Shown one piece after another: positions 63,484 to 64,000 of a DNA stretch of 64,000 nt. Every line of letters starts with the position of its first letter. Positions within the stretch are counted from its first letter, which is position 1. The stretch spans positions 248,001 through 312,000 of the forward strand of contig JAIMAQ010000002.1 in assembly GCA_023511875.1 (NCBI GenBank), read 5' to 3'. This stretch comes from Thermoflavifilum sp. (lineage in GTDB: Bacteria > Bacteroidota > Bacteroidia > Chitinophagales > Chitinophagaceae). The translations under genes and the position numbers were made by a program. Under the pieces are notes generated by a model. That model ran no database searches. It was given only the letters and a program-made list of their open reading frames with translations, and was not told the origin of the DNA.

Positions 63484-63999
63484 TCATCCATTGAGGGCAG
63501 CGGCGCCGCTCACGATTTCGGAAAGCTCGGTGGTAATAGCCGCTTGCCGGGCTCGGTTGTAACTGATGCGCAAGGTCCTCAGGATTTCAGTAGCATTTTC
63601 TGTAGCCTTGTCCATAGCTGTCATGCGGGCACCATGTTCTGAAGCATGTGCATCGAGTACGGCCTTAAAAAATTGCGTATTCAGGATCCGGGGAATGAGC
63701 TCTTCAATGAGTTGATCTTCGTTGGGTTCAAACAAAAAGTAGGTATGCGATTGCTTGCCTTGAGCTTCAGCGGGCTTAACGGGTAAAAAGCGTTCGACCA
63801 CAAAACGCTGAGTAGCCGCATTTTTAAATTCACTATACACCAGCTCCACCACATCCCAGCGATGTTCCAAGAATCCTTGCGTGGCCTTTTGTGCGGCCTG
63901 GCGAACCGATTCAAAACTGAGCTGGCTAAATAATTGCCAGTGATCGGGAACAACTTGAAATTTATATTTCACAAAATGTTCATATCCTTTTTTCCCGAT
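63484..63999 (-). CDS. atpG: ATP synthase subunit gamma, 3' part
   Basis: The C-terminal 171 residues of the F1 gamma subunit, the rotor shaft of ATP synthase. The frame is open to the right edge, reading GKKGYEHF just before the GTG codon that could be mistaken for a start at 63972. The family C-terminus is clear: ARMTAMDKATENATEIL followed by ISYNRARQAAITTELSEIVSGAAAL. The N-terminal part and probably the other atp genes lie outside the window. Confidence 0.95.
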   Translation of the reverse strand: MGKKGYEHFVKYKFQVVPDHWQLFSQLSFESVRQAAQKATQGFLEHRWDVVELVYSEFKNAATQRFVVERFLPVKPAEAQGKQSHTYFLFEPNEDQLIEELIPRILNTQFFKAVLDAHASEHGARMTAMDKATENATEILRTLRISYNRARQAAITTELSEIVSGAAALNG

Positions 64000-64000
64000 A

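Noticed and set aside
1-64000. CRISPR array, rRNA operon, prophage or insertion sequence
   Set aside because: No regularly spaced repeats, no rRNA-like sequence, and no transposase, integrase or phage structural gene was recognised on either strand.

Overview
The window looks like chromosome of a pectin-using, carotenoid-forming member of the Bacteroidota, probably a Chitinophagaceae-like lineage. The phylum call rests on a SusC/SusD pair, many -7 boxes of the form TAnnTTTG in place of an E. coli type -10, BatD/BatE, and a CarB without its C-terminal domain. The family-level call is inference. Gene density is high, and most genes are ordinary housekeeping genes.

Layout. 1-7131: the 3' end of a cation diffusion facilitator, a TonB-dependent receptor, tRNA-Gly(CCC), a short-chain dehydrogenase and batD-batE. 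7354-19912: an eight-gene, same-strand pectin utilisation locus (susC, susD, a DUF4957/DUF5123-type surface lipoprotein, a PL1 pectate lyase, an SGNH esterase, two CE8 pectin methylesterases and a GH43 enzyme). 25885-19857, minus strand: a carotenoid operon with a MerR/cobalamin-binding regulator carrying the CarH photoreceptor signatures, an ECF sigma factor, crtI, crtB, idi, crtZ and crtY, predicted to make zeaxanthin. 25988-28040: gmd and fcl for GDP-L-fucose. 28019-41590: uvrA, an ECF sigma factor, rlmN, two pseudouridine synthases, a 1-Cys peroxiredoxin, a WYL regulator, carB, lspA, csaA and sucD. 41591-43056: an AT-rich accessory island with two related, complex repeats that resemble integron attC sites around a small membrane-protein gene. 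43057-64000: a DUF2231 membrane protein, fabG, a GH3-family protein, lptB, metF, an outer-membrane barrel, a thioredoxin-like lipid-envelope protein, rlmD, two tandem rhomboids, two tandem membrane-anchored EEP-family proteins, cysS, an M28 peptidase, mgsA, nfuA, pnuC, a two-component system, scpB and the 3' part of atpG.

How the parts work together. The pectin locus would bind methyl-esterified and acetylated homogalacturonan at the surface, remove methyl and acetyl esters, cleave the backbone and import the products through SusCD. The carotenoid operon places a candidate light sensor and a sigma factor ahead of the pigment enzymes, which suggests light-induced pigment made from one transcript. 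Several gene pairs meet tail-to-tail with overlapping coding ends (GH43/crtY, fcl/uvrA, M28/mgsA). Many start codons were moved from the longest reading frame to positions set by signal peptides or promoter boxes, including GTG and TTG starts.

The strongest candidates for something new are the CarH-like regulator fused into one operon with an ECF sigma factor and the crt genes, and the attC-like cassette unit at 41.9-42.7 kb. No CRISPR array, rRNA, transposase or phage gene was seen.
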